Source of the DNA: Alcanivorax sp. DSM 26293
GTDB taxonomy: Bacteria > Pseudomonadota > Gammaproteobacteria > Pseudomonadales > Alcanivoracaceae
Direction of reading: 5' to 3'
Assembly (NCBI RefSeq): GCF_900107995.1
Contig: NZ_FNUM01000002.1
Location: 208,283 to 272,282 of the forward strand
DNA: 64,000 nucleotides
Below, one piece after another: positions 62,871 through 64,000 of this stretch. The number at the start of each line of letters is the position of its first letter. The stretch's first letter is position 1. Made by a program: the position numbers and the translations under genes. A model generated the notes under the pieces. That model was not told the DNA's origin. It was given only the letters and a program-made list of their open reading frames with translations, and searched no databases.

Positions 62871-64000
62871 TTACTTGCTCAAATAACGCATGGCCTTTTC
62901 CAGGCCTTCGATGGTGAGCGGGTACATCTTGTGTTCACTGAGCTGCTTGATCCATTGGGTGGAGGTGGTCATCTGCCAGGCCCGCTCCGGTTCCGGGTTG
63001 AGCCAGGCCACTTTCTCGTAGGTTTCCATGACGCGCTGGAACCAGACGGCCCCGGCCTCCTCGTTCCAGTGCTCCACGCTACCGCCCACGGAATTGACTT
63101 CGTAGGGACTCATGGCCGCATCGCCGACAAAAATCACCTTGTAGTCGCTGCCGTACTTGTGCAGCACGTCCCAGGTGGAAATCTTCTCGTCCCAGCGACG
63201 GCGGTTGTCCTTCCACACATATTCATAAATGAAGTTGTGGAAGTAGAAATACTCCATGTGCTTGAACTCCAGCCGGGCGGCGGAGAACAGCTCTTCGCAG
63301 AGTTTGATATAGGGGTCCATTGAGCCGCCCACATCAAAGAAGATCAGCACTTTGACCCGGTTTTCCTTCTGCGGACGCATCTTGATGTCGAGCAGACCCG
63401 CATTGCGCGCAGTGGAGCGGATGGTGTCATCCATATCCAGCTCTTCTTCGCGCCCGGTGCGGGCAAACTTGCGCAAACGACGCAGGGCCAGCTTGATGTT
63501 GCGCGTGCCCAGTTCCACGGAATCGTCCAGGTTGCGGAATTCCCGCTTTTCCCAAACTTTCACCGCCCGCTTGTTGCGGGACGGGCCGACCATGCGCACG
63601 CCCTCAGGGTTGGCGCCGTAGCCGCCAAACGGGCTGGTGCCACCGGTACCGACCCACTTGTTGCCGCCCTGGTGCCGTTTTTCCTGCTCTTCGAGCCGCT
63701 TGCGCAGCTCGTCCATGATTTTTTCCAGGCTACCCAGGCCCTTGAGTTTCTCGAACTCTTCCGGGCTCAGGTTCTTCTCCAGCTCCTTGCGCAGCCACTC
63801 ATCCGGAATCACCTTGTTGAGCCAGTCCGGCTCCAGGTTTTCCAGCCCTTCGAAGTAATTGGCAAAGGCCTGATCGAAGCGGTCATAGAACTTTTCGTCC
63901 TTGACCATCACCGCCCGGCTGAGCAAGTAGAAATCCTCAACAGAACCGAAGGCCACATGGGCCTGCAGGGCATCAAAGAGGTCCAGCAGCTCACGCAGGG
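62871..64000 (-). CDS. CoxE-like VWA-domain protein (5' end cut by window)
   Basis: At least 376 residues of a VWA protein of the COG3825 (CoxE-like) type. The reading frame continues to the window edge (R-E-L-L-D-L-F-D-A-L-Q-A-H-V-A-F-G-S-V), so the start lies outside. A helical N-terminal region (about 200 residues) precedes the VWA fold. Its MIDAS reads D-V-G-G-S-M, so the first serine of D-x-S-x-S is glycine. YFYFHNFIYEYVW and FVGDAAMSPYE follow. Partners are usually MoxR-type AAA+ ATPases; one may lie just upstream, outside the window. Confidence 0.88.
   Translation of the reverse strand, partial: LRELLDLFDALQAHVAFGSVEDFYLLSRAVMVKDEKFYDRFDQAFANYFEGLENLEPDWLNKVIPDEWLRKELEKNLSPEEFEKLKGLGSLEKIMDELRKRLEEQEKRHQGGNKWVGTGGTSPFGGYGANPEGVRMVGPSRNKRAVKVWEKREFRNLDDSVELGTRNIKLALRRLRKFARTGREEELDMDDTIRSTARNAGLLDIKMRPQKENRVKVLIFFDVGGSMDPYIKLCEELFSAARLEFKHMEYFYFHNFIYEYVWKDNRRRWDEKISTWDVLHKYGSDYKVIFVGDAAMSPYEVNSVGGSVEHWNEEAGAVWFQRVMETYEKVAWLNPEPERAWQMTTSTQWIKQLSEHKMYPLTIEGLEKAMRYLSK

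Overview
This window looks like chromosomal DNA from a gammaproteobacterium close to Pseudomonas, most likely an Oceanospirillales/Alcanivorax-type marine bacterium (an inference from gene content; no taxonomic marker is complete here). The base composition is moderately GC-rich. Coding density is high, and there are no insertion sequences, phage genes, CRISPR arrays or rRNA genes. The gene orders uvrC-pgsA-tRNA(Gly,Cys,Leu) and ccoNOQP-ccoGHIS-safE-hemN-fnr(anr) are classic gammaproteobacterial/pseudomonad arrangements.

Region 1 (1-2.4 kb) holds the 3' end of uvrC, pgsA, and three tRNA genes behind a strong stable-RNA-type promoter. Region 2 (2.6-18.2 kb) is the most interesting part. A 1223-residue hybrid histidine kinase (HAMP-GAF-coiled coil-kinase-three receivers), a CheR methyltransferase, a lone receiver, a receiver-less CheB methylesterase and a receiver-PAS-PilZ protein are packed head to tail. 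They run with a one-base gap into gspE and the rest of a type II secretion operon (gspE-F-G-H-I-J-K-L-M plus an unknown exported protein). No CheA, CheW, chemoreceptor, GspC or GspD is present. The layout suggests a methylation-tuned phosphorelay with a c-di-GMP-binding output, co-expressed with a secretion machine.

Region 3 (18.3-27.5 kb) has a convergent S15/CocE-like lipoprotein hydrolase, a three-gene set (DUF1461-like membrane protein, a degenerate PEP-synthase-like protein lacking the catalytic His, DUF2189 membrane protein), and cobalamin-dependent methionine synthase (metH). Region 4 (27.8-40.8 kb) has mscS, a DUF481 outer-membrane protein, the proton-translocating transhydrogenase operon pntAA-AB-B, a UbiB/ABC1 kinase, an alpha/beta hydrolase, an Lcp/MpaB-like DUF2236 protein, the tail-specific protease prc, a SpmA/SpmB-type membrane protein and an AlkB-like dioxygenase.

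Region 5 (40.9-46.7 kb) has corA, a metallo-beta-lactamase-fold hydrolase, a small membrane protein, yaaA, a coiled-coil stress protein, a tandem universal stress protein, and an FNR/ANR oxygen sensor. Several long imperfect palindromes and a REPIN-like element sit in the gaps. Region 6 (46.7-56.7 kb) is the microaerobic respiration block: hemN, a SafE-like protein, and ccoS, I, H, G, P, Q, O, N, all on the minus strand. FNR/ANR boxes upstream of ccoN and hemN sit about 41 bases before predicted start sites. The regulator, the cbb3 oxidase, its copper/assembly factors and anaerobic heme synthesis therefore form one oxygen-responsive unit.

Region 7 (56.8-64 kb) has an RND pump with its periplasmic adaptor, a DcaP-like porin and the 3' part of a CoxE-like VWA protein cut by the window end.
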